Shown here in pieces: positions 47,148 through 56,098 of a stretch of DNA of 64,000 nucleotides. The stretch's first letter is position 1; each line of letters begins with the position of its first letter. The notes under the pieces are model-generated. The model was not told where the DNA came from, did no database searches, and saw only the letters and a list, made by a program, of their open reading frames with translations. The translations under genes and the position numbers were made by a program. This DNA comes from Cladopsammia gracilis (lineage: Eukaryota; Cnidaria; Anthozoa; Scleractinia; Dendrophylliidae). Location: contig JAJGOT010000759.1 of the NCBI GenBank assembly GCA_022457155.1, forward strand, positions 157,501 to 221,500, given 5' to 3'.

Positions 47148-47701
47148 ATGTATACAGATGAAGAGATTGAATCATACACTTCAATATTAAGATCTTATGA
47201 AAAAAGTAAAAACAAAAGTAAAAACAAAAGTAAAAAAATAAACTAAAATATGAAAAATGCAAACATGAGAATAAAGAAATTATTGATTATGCTGAAGTTT
47301 GTTGTGATTGTGGTCTTCAAATTCAAAGAATATTAAATTATGATGTTAATATATCTGATTGGGAAAGATGTTGTTATAGAAAAAAATCAGTATACCAAAG
47401 AAAGTATTTTTTTAAGAAAAAGATCAATGAAATACAAAAAACTTTTGATATAAAAAATGATGATATTTCTAAGATTAATGAAATACTTTATAAAATTGAT
47501 AATGCAAATTTAATTAAGAAAGTAAATACACAATTTGAAAGAAAGAGAATTATTAATATCACTTTTATTATAAAAAAGATTTTAATTATTCTAGGTTATA
47601 GTAATGTTGATGAATTATTACCACTAAAACTTTCAGAAGAAACAAACGCTTTTTATGAAGAATGGTGGGAATTAGTTAAAAAAGAAATTATAATATCATA
47701 A
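47148..47701 (+). pseudogene. VLTF3-like late transcription factor, one frameshift
   Basis: Starts MYTDEEIESYTSILRSYEK, stops early at 47244 after an A7 tract. The neighbouring frame is open from there to TAA at 47699 with no ATG of its own. That body has a zinc-ribbon pattern (YEKCKH, then 14 residues on VCCDCGLQ) and then the SVYQRKYFFKKKINEIQ block, followed by an acidic helix. C-x-H...C-C-x-C-G followed by Y-x-R-x-x-F-x-x-x-L/I-x-x-x-Q is the layout of the poxvirus/NCLDV VLTF3 family. The family drives late gene transcription in large DNA viruses, and would fit switching on the capsid genes here. Family identification is from pattern memory; no search was run. Confidence 0.6.
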
Positions 47702-47724
47702 TTTTAATTGAGTTTTGAAATTAA

Positions 47725-47782
47725 GTTGTAGCAGAAAAAAATAAAATTGATTTTTTAAAAAAATAATTTAAAGAAATAAAAG
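47725..47782 (+). promoter_or_regulatory. AT-rich upstream box
   Basis: TTGTAGCAGAAAAAAATAAA then TTTAAAAAAATAATTT before ATG. It matches the first block upstream of the polymerase gene at 43167 almost base for base. Confidence 0.45.
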
Positions 47783-48421
47783 ATGTTATTAAAAGAAATG
47801 CAAAGCAAATGTAATGTTACTTCTAATCAAATCCGAGAAAAACCTTTTAATTTTTATGATGTGAGATTTTTTGATTATTATAAATTTTATAGAATGTATT
47901 TTATTCATTTTCAATTTTGTTATTTATATAAACATATTAAAGATTATTTGCAAATAAGAAAATCACAATATAAAATAAAATTGAGAGATCAAGATGCAAT
48001 AAATTCTAAGGAATATAAATTATTAGAAAATCAAAGAAATAAAAAATTAAATAGAATGAAAAAAATGGTGAAATATATAAGTAAAATATATTTAAATGAA
48101 AATGTTATTAATAGTATTGGTAAACTTTATTATGGAAATTCTGATGAAGAAGATTTTGATGAAGAGATATGTATTACTTTAGTTCATCATATTTTTAATT
48201 ATATTGATGATATAGAAGATTTATATTTAGAAGATTTTAGTGGTAAAATTGAAATAGATGATGAAGATTTTGATGAAGAAATTTCTTTACAATATGATGA
48301 TGAAATATTTAAAGAGATAGAAGAATTAATTAGAAAATTTAGAAGTATATTAATTTTCAAAGATGATGATGATGATGATGATGAAACTGTTATATTTTGG
48401 GAGGATAGTGATGAAGATTAA
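47783..48421 (+). CDS. Unrecognised 212-aa protein with acidic C-terminus
   Basis: N-terminal half aromatic and basic (FYDVRFFDYYKFYRMYF, then LRDQDAINSKEYKLLENQ helix). The C-terminal half is strongly acidic (DEEDFDEE twice, a run of seven Asp, final EDSDED). Open and intact, followed by a hairpin terminator-like structure. I do not recognise a family. Acidic tails are common in DNA-mimic or chaperone-like viral proteins, which is only a suggestion. Confidence 0.6.
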   Translation: MLLKEMQSKCNVTSNQIREKPFNFYDVRFFDYYKFYRMYFIHFQFCYLYKHIKDYLQIRKSQYKIKLRDQDAINSKEYKLLENQRNKKLNRMKKMVKYISKIYLNENVINSIGKLYYGNSDEEDFDEEICITLVHHIFNYIDDIEDLYLEDFSGKIEIDDEDFDEEISLQYDDEIFKEIEELIRKFRSILIFKDDDDDDDETVIFWEDSDED

Positions 48422-48441
48422 AGATGAAGTAGATATTTTTT

Positions 48442-48478
48442 AGCCTTGAATCATTTTTTTGATTCAAGGCTTTTTTTT
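48442..48478 (+). terminator. Perfect hairpin plus T tract after the 47783 gene
   Basis: AGCCTTGAATCA and TGATTCAAGGCT form a perfect 12-bp stem with a T6 loop, followed by a further T tract. It begins about 20 bp after the stop. In mimiviruses and their virophages, hairpins define mRNA 3' ends; an analogous role is inferred. Confidence 0.6.
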
Positions 48479-48519
48479 ATGCTGAAATTTATAATTTAAA
48501 AATTTTTTTTTTAAAAAAA

Positions 48520-48560
48520 AATTAAAATTTAAAAAAATAATATTTACATATTATAAAAAG
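48520..48560 (+). promoter_or_regulatory. AT-rich box nearly identical to the polymerase upstream box
   Basis: TTTAAAAAAATAATATTTAC then ATATTATAAAAAG and ATG. It differs from the polymerase copy by about one A in the A-run and one base before the ATG. Confidence 0.5.
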
Positions 48561-49313
48561 ATGCAATTGACGAAACTCGGAAACATTTCTAAAGAAAATC
48601 TTATTTTTCACGATCCAAAAGAATATAAAGTCAAGAATTCTAAGATGAAATATCAAAGAATTAAAATCGAAACATATTATCCTGATAATTGTAAAGGTCC
48701 ATTAGTTATTGAATCACCATTACTTTTTAGTTTTGGTGTAAGCGAAAGAAAGAATCAAGAATCTGGAGAATTGGTTGGATATACAATTCCTGTTTGTTTA
48801 TGGGAAAAAGAAAGACAACCAACCAGTAAAGAAGCAATGTTTTTTAATACATTAAATAATTTGACAGATATTTGTTATAATCATCTTGAAGAAACAATTG
48901 GTGTTGAAGATGCTCAAAATTTGAGTTCACCTTTATATTATAAAAAAGTAGATTATACTGATAAAAAAGGTAAAAAGAAAACTAAGAAAGATGAATCTTT
49001 ATCACCAGTTTTATATGCAAAACTTATATATTCAGAAAAAAATAATAAAATTCTATCCTTATTTAGATCAAAAGGAAATCAGAATGTTGATCCATTTGAT
49101 TACCTTAATCAATATTGTAAAGTGAAATTAGCTTTGATAATTGAGAGTATTTATATTTCTAAATTAGTAAAATCTATTCAAATAAAAGTTCATGAAGTTT
49201 ATGTTAGACCATTAAAACCAAGAGAATCATTATTAGCAATAAAAGAAAGTGACGACGAAGTCGAAGGAAGTGATAATGAAGTTGATGAAAATGATCCACA
49301 AGATTTATTTTAG
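48561..49313 (+). CDS. Candidate ssDNA-binding protein with acidic tail
   Basis: 250 aa, intact. It has a beta-rich body (KMKYQRIKIETYYPD, PLVIESPLLFSFGVSE, VGYTIPVCLWE, VKLALIIESIYIS), a basic loop (DKKGKKKTKKDE), and a C-terminal tail of Asp/Glu ending DPQDLF. An acidic tail with a terminal aromatic residue is the feature of replication SSBs such as T7 gp2.5, and NCLDV SSBs of that class are known. Function is inference from this architecture and from sharing an upstream box with the polymerase. It could also be another conserved core protein of unknown role. Confidence 0.55.
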   Translation: MQLTKLGNISKENLIFHDPKEYKVKNSKMKYQRIKIETYYPDNCKGPLVIESPLLFSFGVSERKNQESGELVGYTIPVCLWEKERQPTSKEAMFFNTLNNLTDICYNHLEETIGVEDAQNLSSPLYYKKVDYTDKKGKKKTKKDESLSPVLYAKLIYSEKNNKILSLFRSKGNQNVDPFDYLNQYCKVKLALIIESIYISKLVKSIQIKVHEVYVRPLKPRESLLAIKESDDEVEGSDNEVDENDPQDLF

Positions 49314-49345
49314 ACTGAAAGAGTGAAAGAATAAAACAAAAGTAT

Positions 49346-49368
49346 TTGCCCTTTTAAGGGCTTTTTTT
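49346..49368 (+). terminator. Hairpin plus T tract after the ssDNA-binding candidate
   Basis: GCCCTT and AAGGGC form a 6-bp stem with a TT loop, followed by a T run, about 30 bp after the stop. It sits between this gene and the convergent integrase end. Confidence 0.55.
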
Positions 49369-49406
49369 TATGTCGCTTGAAACAATTTTTTAATACTAAA
49401 TTAGTA

Positions 49407-49999
49407 TTAAAAATCTTTTAAATCACTCAAAGGAATCCATGAATTAAACTTGTCAGGATATCCACTCCATTTAACTAAAGCTAACTTTTTCTTGGTGTCT
49501 CGTTTCAATACTTTCTCAATTCTATATATTTCTTGTTTTGCTTTTTGTAATTCTTTTTCATAAAAAGATCCTTTTACTTCTTCTCCCATTAAATCAACAA
49601 TTTTATAGGTAATAGGTTTTGTAATTAATATTTCATTAACCACAAATATTTCCTCTGTCCAGTTTGGAGTATATCCTTTATCAAATACAGGTCTATTATA
49701 CTTTGATATACGAACGAAATCTCCAACCTTAAATTTTATTTTTCCAGGTTTCAAATAAATTAAATCTGAATATAAATTAGCATAAACTTTTTCTTCGTTT
49801 TCTTTTTTACTTGCTTGAATTGGAGTCATTTTAATACTAGAATGTCTTGTTTTATTATAATCATTAACTAATTTATCAAGGATGTCCCAATAAACAGTAT
49901 TGTTATTTACACTGAACATCTTAAACATTCTGGTTTTCATTGTTTTATTCCATCTCTCAACAATGCTTGATTTCTCTTCATTCTCTGTATGATATAATT
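49407..49999 (-). pseudogene. Integrase, C-terminal piece with chromodomain
   Basis: Contains the catalytic glutamate region (ENEEKSSIVERWN), the retroviral-type C-terminal beta domain (FKVGDFVRISKYN, GYTPNWTEEIF) and a terminal chromodomain (IYRIEKVLKRDTKKK, ALVKWSGYP, NSWIP). The chromodomain ending is usual for Polinton and chromovirus integrases and may guide insertion to particular chromatin. The frame continues for a while into inserted DNA, which is not integrase. The other half is at 53352-53720. Confidence 0.9.
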
Positions 50000-50112
50000 C
50001 CTCGCGAAGCGAGGGCCGAAGGCCCGAGCGTAGCGAGGTTAATAAATTTGGCGGCCGAAGGCCGCTCGGGTGCTCGGGTCTCGGGAGCTGAGCCGCGCGC
50101 AATCGAGCGAAA

Positions 50113-50147
<35 letters not shown>

Positions 50148-53100
50148 TGAAGATGTCGTGCAGTTGCCTAGCAACAAAAATCGTGACCGCTGACAATGGC
50201 GCGCTCTCATGTTTATTCATGGAGGCGGCCGGGCTGACGGTTTACTCATCGTCGTGAAAAAGTGTTTACTCTCGGTGCAGGGGGGGGGGGGGGAGGTTGG
50301 ATGGGGTTGGAAGCCTATCCCATAATGTCTCATCACGTGACCTCGCATTTGCCAGTGATCGCCGAGGCAAGCAGTGGCTGTCAAGACACCCTTTTCAAGG
50401 CCTCTTGTCTGTCGGTCTTCTTTTGTCAGGATTTGCAATGTCAAGAAAACTTCTCTTGCGACGAACAGATACATGCTTTCGAAAATTTGTTTAAAGGATG
50501 ACACGACAAACGAAATTTGCGCGCGCTTGAACGCGTAAGCATCCAACTGCTTGTCCACGCATATGACGACACTCTTGCACTGTGTTAACCAAATAAGTGC
50601 TCTAAAAAACTGAAAACCTTTGGGAAAAAAGTTCTTCTCTTAATAGCTATTTGTTTTATCCACGGTTTTAGCTAGACACAGTAGTTCTGATGTCAACGAC
50701 AGGAAAAACTGTAACTGACGCGTACAGCTAGCTTGTACGCGCGATATAGCGCGCGATATAGCGCGCGCATATATTTAATTTTTGCTGCGTGTTTTGTACT
50801 GATTTGAGCTTTCAGCACTGATGCATTTGCCAAGATTTTTTCCGCTATAATCTTTGTTCAAGACGGCTTTTGGAAATGCAATGTACCCCTTTTTATACTC
50901 ATTTACTTGAACTTGCTTCGGTCTAAATTCGTTTTATTCCTCAAAAAATTTTCATATTCAATTCTGCAAACGTGGGCGAATTTCCTAAATCAGCTCGCCG
51001 TCAATTCAAAGCATTGACTGAAAGTACCCACACTTTGATGGTTTTATTCAGCTTGAAAAACCTGGAGGGATCTGGAAGGATCTGATTTTTTAAGTCGTTA
51101 TGATATTACGGAATACGTTATTAATGTTAAAATGCAAGTGATGCTTCGATTAAGAAGGAGGTACAATTGCACTTTCCTGGTATTTTCTGGGATGATCGCC
51201 ATTTTCCTGCGAGCTGAAAATGATATTTTCTAAGGATGAGAAACGAGGATTAAACTTAGAAATATAAATGAAATTCTTGCATTGTAGTTCTTTTCTGTTA
51301 CCAACGAACTATTTCTCTGATTCCCAAGTCTCCCATAATTAAAACCATAAAATGAGACTACCGGCAAAATCACCGAAATATGAGATTTTAAAAAAAGTTT
51401 GTTTATTTGCTTCAAATGTCGCCGGTAACTCGTTGCGTTGCATCTGGAATAGGCTTCCAACCCCCCTGCTCTCGGTGAAACACGACCAATTTCTGATGCA
51501 AATGAGAAAGAACAGCAAATACTACAACGCTGGATTGAACAAGTGGCTGGAAATCCTTTCTCGAGAAGATTAACCACCGAAACTCCGCTGGAGCGAGAAC
51601 GGCGACTTGAAATTCAACGCGATTGAGCAACGAAGAAACAACGACAGCATCGATTACAAAGACTTCGAACAGCCTGACCAAATGCCTCCATTAGAATTCT
51701 GAACGAAACCGATCAGATAAGCGCGATATAGCGTGCGCATATATTTAATTTTGCTGCGTGTTTTGTACTGATTTGAGCTTTCAGCACTGATGCATTTACC
51801 AAGATTTTTTCCGCTATCCTTTGTTCAAGACGGCTTTTGGAAATACAATGTAACCCTTTTTATACTCATTTACTTGAACTTGCTTCGGTCTAAATTCGTT
51901 TTATTCCTCAAAGAATTTTCATATTCAACTCTGCAAACGTGCGCGAATTTCCTAAATCAGCTCGCCGTCAATTCAAAGCATTGACTGAAAGTACCCACAC
52001 TTTGATAGTTTTATTCAGCTTTAAAAACCTGGAGAGATCTGATGTTTTAAGTCGTTATGATATTACGGAATTCGTTATTAATGTTAAAATGCTAGTGATG
52101 CTTCGATTAAGAAGGAGGTACAACTGCACTTTCCTGGTATTTTCTGGGATGATCGCCATTTTCCTGCGAGCTGAAAATGATATTTTCTAAGGACGAGAAA
52201 CGAGGATTAAACTTAGAAATATAAATGAAATTCTTGCATTGTAGTTCTTTTCTGTTACCAACGAACTATATTCTCTGATTCCCAAGTCTCCCATAATTAA
52301 AACCATAAAATGAGACTACCGGCAAAATCACCGAAATATGAGATTTTACAAAAAGTTTGTTTATTCGCTTCAAATGTCGCCGGTAACTCGTTGCGTTGCA
52401 TCATGGGATAGGCTTCCACCCCCCACCCCCCCTGCTCTCGGTGAAACACGACCAATTTCTGATACAAATGAGAAAGAACAGCAAATACAACAACGCTGGA
52501 TTGAACAAGTGGCTTGAAATCCTTTCTCGAGAAGATTAACCATCGAACTCCGCTGGAGCGAGAACGGCGACTTGAAATTCAACACGATCGAGCAACGAAG
52601 AAACAACGACAGCATCGATTACAAAGACTTCGAACAGCCTGACCAAATACCTCCATTAGAATTCTGAACGAAACCGATCAGAAGAGGCGACACCGACTGG
52701 AAGTGTTAGACAAAATGATTCTGTTTATAGACGCAACGAGAGCAAACACTGATTACAGGAAAGGCTCAAAGAAGAAGAACGATTAAGAAATCTAGCTCAA
52801 ATTACCGCACTTTAATCCGCTCTTTAATGCTCTTCAATTGAAACAACCTACATTTAAAGGCAAGCAATCTTAAGCTTATATACAACCCTCCATAAATTAT
52901 TCTTTAATCTACCTTTTGCAAAAAAAAAAAGATTTCAAGTAGCTGAACAACTGACACGCAGATCATAAGACGATATTTTTCAATATAAAAAATTAGTACT
53001 CAAACACTGGTAACTATTGTCTTAGTACATGCTGTAAATTGATCATTATTGATTTTCTCGCATACATTGCTTATGATATTTGCAAAGAATATGTTGCTTC

Positions 53101-53351
53101 ATCTTGAATATTCATGTTTAACTTTTGTGATCAATTTCGTAATTCTCATGACCTGTATCCTATTAACTCCTGCAATCTCAACCATTCAAGCGAATTGTGA
53201 ATTGAATTAGCAATTATTTAGCTACAGAAGTATGTAAAGGGAACAGGTTAATTTTGGGAGATAGCACTCACAAACTTCAAAAAGGCCCACATCGCTAAAA
53301 TTTTGCAGTGCATCCTCCCCCGAGCTTCGCGAGGTTCTGCGAGACACGTAT
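50000..53351. mobile_element. 3.35-kb secondary insertion splitting the integrase
   Basis: More GC-rich than the Polinton and without its gene style. Near-terminal inverted CCTCGCGAAGC (50000) and GCTTCGCGAGG (53324-53334); exact borders and duplication are unclear (TTC is possible). Contents: a GC hairpin block to 50110, (TA)n at 50115-50145, a G14 run at 50280, and a tandem duplication at 50749-52682. No transposase recognised. Confidence 0.7.
50749..52682. repeat. Tandem duplication, two units of about 965 bp
   Basis: Units 50749-51719 and 51720-52682 align from GCGCGATATAGCG through GAACGAAACCGATCAGA with scattered substitutions and short indels. The first continues directly into the second. 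Each unit holds an Arg/Glu-rich coding scrap near its end (GGAGCGAGAACGGCGACTTG), also not identified. A short part of the unit (CCTATCCCATAATG) occurs inverted at 50310-50330. Confidence 0.75.
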
Positions 53352-53720
53352 TTCTAGTTTGATTTTATTCTTTTCAAGAAAATCCTTAAAATGTTTACTG
53401 ATAAATTCAGAACCTTTATCTGTCCAAAGCATTTTTGGTTTACGTTTACTTTTTTTAAATATATCATCAAATGCTTTACTAACACTTTCAGTCTTTTTGT
53501 TTTTCAATGGTTCAATCCATCCATATTTACTAAAAATATCTATTACCATCAGTAAATAATTTATTCCTTTATTCCATTTACTAAACTTTTGCATTTCAAC
53601 CAAATCTGCAGCCCAGATTTCATCAATACCATTTGATATTACAGTTCTCTTTGAAAAGTTTCTAGTGATTGGTTTATGTAATTCATCGGCGAATTGTTGA
53701 GACCAATCACTATTACTCAA
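53352..53720 (-). pseudogene. Integrase, N-terminal catalytic piece
   Basis: DDE integrase core: first Asp in WAADLVEMQKFSKWN, the VIDIFSKYGW strand and second Asp in LWTDKGSEF. The third residue (Glu) is on the separate piece at 49.9 kb. The reading frame begins at TTG overlapping the stop of the PLA2 gene (CGTTGAGT). Relatives begin with an ATG before S-D-W-S, so the start may be lost. The frame runs into inserted sequence after KLEI. Confidence 0.88.
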
Positions 53721-54541
53721 CGCCGCTTTACGTTTTTTGACTTTGTCTTCTTTGGTAAACCCAAACCAAGTTTTTGTTTAGTATTTATAATAAATCTCGC
53801 TGTTTGTCCCCATTTCGGTATTTCACCATATGGAATCTGATCTAAAGATTTAACCATTTGCCTATCACATTCATTCTTATTTTTTCCCATATCATAACAT
53901 ATATCATGATAAGCAGAAATTTCATCTACTTTATTATATGGTTTAACTTTCCATTCTAATACTTCACCTGTTTTAGGATCATATCTTAATTGATCATTCA
54001 AAGGGTTATACGGACCCATGTACTTATAATTTCCTGGAGTCCAACCACCTTTTGGTTTTGGTAATTTTCCAATGAGGCTATGAATATCTACACTACCTCC
54101 TTGAAAGTCTAAATCTTTTCTATTTGTTTTATATTTTAATTTTGGTCTTATTTTAGTACTTAGTTGATCCATCATATCTGAAGTTGTTTTTTGTAAAAAT
54201 GGTTTTGCTTTATCTAAGCATAATCTAATGCTTTTTTTGCATGTTTTTATTTCTCATTAATTCACTTGCTCCATATCGTCCCATTTCAACTGATTTTTTA
54301 CCTAACCAAGGTAAAGCATGAGTTAAACCTGTTAATGCTAATTCACCAAAGCCTTCTCCTTCTTGTGTTTGTGAAGAAGAAGGCTTTATTAGTTTCCCTG
54401 TTTCTTAACAAAACGTGTTTTTTTTATTCCACAAGAAGCACATTTACAGAAAAACATTAATCTTCCATTTTTTGTTGTTTTATATCCACTAGGTTCTACA
54501 CAATCAGTTTGTTTTTTTTCTTTCACACAATAAGATTTCAT
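53717..54541 (-). pseudogene. Zinc-ribbon plus phospholipase A2 protein, frameshifted
   Basis: Starts MKSYCVKEKKQTDC, then KNGRLMFFCKCASCG, a C-x6-C...C-x-C-x2-C metal-binding module, then a stop/frameshift near 54407. A Gly-rich helix block (GELALTGLTHALPWLGKKS) follows, with two small indels near 54220-54235. The open C-terminal 152 residues hold the PLA2 core: calcium loop YMGPYNPL (residues 52-59) and catalytic HDICYDMG (H90, D91). The loop has Tyr in place of the usual second Gly. The PLA2 fold is like that of parvovirus capsids, used there to breach endosomes; a role in entry is inference. Bidirectional promoter upstream with the small plus-strand gene. Confidence 0.75.
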
Positions 54542-54577
54542 TTTATATTAAGATTATATAAATATAAAATAAAAAAA
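54542..54577. promoter_or_regulatory. Bidirectional 36-bp AT promoter
   Basis: Lies between divergent starts at 54541 (minus) and 54578 (plus) and contains AGATTATATAAATATAAAAT. A similar AGATTATATAATTTTT sits upstream of the minus-strand capsid and pX-like genes, suggesting a late-type TATA-like box. Confidence 0.5.
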
Positions 54578-54775
54578 ATGGAAAAAAGTAGATCTGTATT
54601 TATAGAGAATGAAATAAAAAACTTGAATGAAATGATAGAATGCATATTAGATAATATTGATTATACTCATGTTAATGAAGATAAAAGAGTATTAAAGATA
54701 ATTACTTTAGTTTTGAATATAAAGAGAAAACTTAGAATATTAAAAGGATTGATAAAGGGAAGTATATATATTTGA
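54578..54775 (+). CDS. Small 65-aa protein, unrecognised
   Basis: MEKSRSVFIENEIKNLNEM start, helical, ending in a basic, hydrophobic tail (LKGLIKGSIYI) that could touch membrane. Convergent with the protease gene and separated from it by a palindromic hairpin. Stop is TGA, showing TGA is a normal stop in this element. Confidence 0.45.
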   Translation: MEKSRSVFIENEIKNLNEMIECILDNIDYTHVNEDKRVLKIITLVLNIKRKLRILKGLIKGSIYI

Positions 54776-54806
54776 TTTTTTTATAACAATGATTGTTATA
54801 AAAAAA
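54776..54806. terminator. Perfect 15-bp palindrome between convergent genes
   Basis: Arms TTTTTTTATAACAAT and ATTGTTATAAAAAAA with a single-base loop. It ends the small plus-strand gene and the minus-strand protease, giving a T tract on either strand; a bidirectional 3'-end signal is the simplest reading. Confidence 0.6.
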
Positions 54807-54808
54807 GA

Positions 54809-55237
54809 TTATTCAAAGTATTTTTTAATAAATCTTTCATTAAACATAGTATCACTTAAACTGAATGGTTTTAGTATATCATAAAAATCTTTTTTCATTG
54901 ACCATTGATGAAGAAAATAAAGACAATAATAACCACAAAGAACACTTTTAATATTTTGATATTGACTTGAGTTGTAAATTATTGGTTTATCATTACTTTT
55001 AAATTCTTCAGGATAACCCATTCCAAAACTATCAAAATACCATATAAATTTATTATCATGACTTTTCACACAACAAACCCAATGAGTTCCAACGTTTTCA
55101 TATGAATCAAGATTTATTATACATGGACTATGATTTTTAGACATATTTTCATCTCTTGAATATATACCTTTGAAATTTGGAATTTTAAAGTATTTTATCC
55201 ATTTCATTAAATCAATATTACTTAATGGTTTGTTTAT
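54809..55237 (-). pseudogene. Adenovirus-type cysteine protease, start codon lost
   Basis: Family C5/ULP-like maturation protease. Catalytic His in VGTHWV, Asp in WYFDSFG, and nucleophile Cys in LCGYYCLYFL are all in order and spaced as in the family; N-terminal LSNIDLMKW and FKGIYSRDE blocks also match. The expected ATG position reads ATA at 55235-55237, right after the stop of the pX-like gene. An open frame continues upstream to about 55360 but overlaps that gene, so I do not count it. In adenoviruses the enzyme cleaves capsid precursors, and the neighbouring virion genes are likely substrates. Confidence 0.85.
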
Positions 55238-55248
55238 GAATTTTGGTT

Positions 55249-56062
55249 TTATAATATTGTTCCGAGAATTGGAATGCTGTTGAATGGACTGTTCTTCCCT
55301 AATAAAAGACCTTTTCCTTTTTTCGTAATCTTTTTTTTTTACTTTTTTTTCCCATACCAAAAGTATTTTTTCCCCATTGACCTATAAAAGGTGGAGGTGG
55401 CTCATACATTCCTATTCTTGGTGCTCCTTTTCCTTTGGTCTACCTACTCTTGGTGCTCCTTTTCCAGTAATTTTTTTTAAAAGCCTCAATAGCAAGAGGT
55501 ATACCAATACTAGCTAGTAATGTACCTAATAATCCACCAGATTGTTTTTTAGTTGGTTTTATCACTAATTTACCTCCAGATTGAAGAGCGTTTAATATGT
55601 CTTGTTTTTGTTTATTTGTAAGTAGATTTTTATTATCAATGAGTTTTTGAATTTTATCTTGTGGTATTAAAAACCCACCTATTTGACCATTACCACTTAT
55701 CTTTTTAACAATTTGACTTGCTCCTTCACTTGCTAAACCAGCAAGAGCTGATAATCCAAGTGTTTTAGCTAAAGTTGGTGCAAAAGTACGAGCTAATGGA
55801 ATAATACTACTAAATAAACTTCCTCCCTGCCTCATTACTTTTCTAATTTGTGTTTTTGATATCTTGATGTCTGTTCCTTTTCCTAATGATTTAGCCTTTT
55901 TAATTTTGTTAATTTGATTAGTTGTTAATAGTAATTCATCATTACCACTTGTTTGATTATTTTTCAATCTCATTGTTAAAGGAGTGTTTGTACTATATGC
56001 TTTTGCAAGCTTTTTTTTTGATTGTCAGATAAATTTATTTTGTATGGATGATAAGTTGTCAT
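55249..56062 (-). pseudogene. pX-like minor virion protein with hydrophobic centre, multiple frameshifts
   Basis: Starts MTTYHPYKINLSDNQ. A T9 tract (56011-56019) shifts the frame into TMRLKNNQTSGNDELLLT, then KIKKAKSLGKGTDIKIS, a hydrophobic centre (PLARTFAPTLAKTLGLSALAG, AIEAF) and a repeat GKGAPR(V/I)G occurring twice. Further shifts occur near 55478 and 55430, and in the T10 tract at 55331. The end reads as a basic run, then LLLGKNSPF and TAA at 55249. This N-terminal L-T-x-x-Q-x-x-K-I block and G-K-G-rich tail are typical of the Polinton/adintovirus membrane-active core protein. Lies between capsid and protease genes. Confidence 0.7.
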
Positions 56063-56098
56063 TTGAATTTTATTATTAGATTATATAATTTTTACATT

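Noticed and set aside
48442..48478. Bacterial Rho-independent terminator indicating bacterial DNA
   Set aside because: Structure fits, but all neighbouring genes are Polinton-type in a eukaryotic chromosome; a virus-style 3'-end hairpin is more likely.
49999..50210. N-terminal extension of the integrase C-terminal frame
   Set aside because: It is translation of inserted DNA, including a (TA)n tract giving Ile-Tyr repeats, not integrase.
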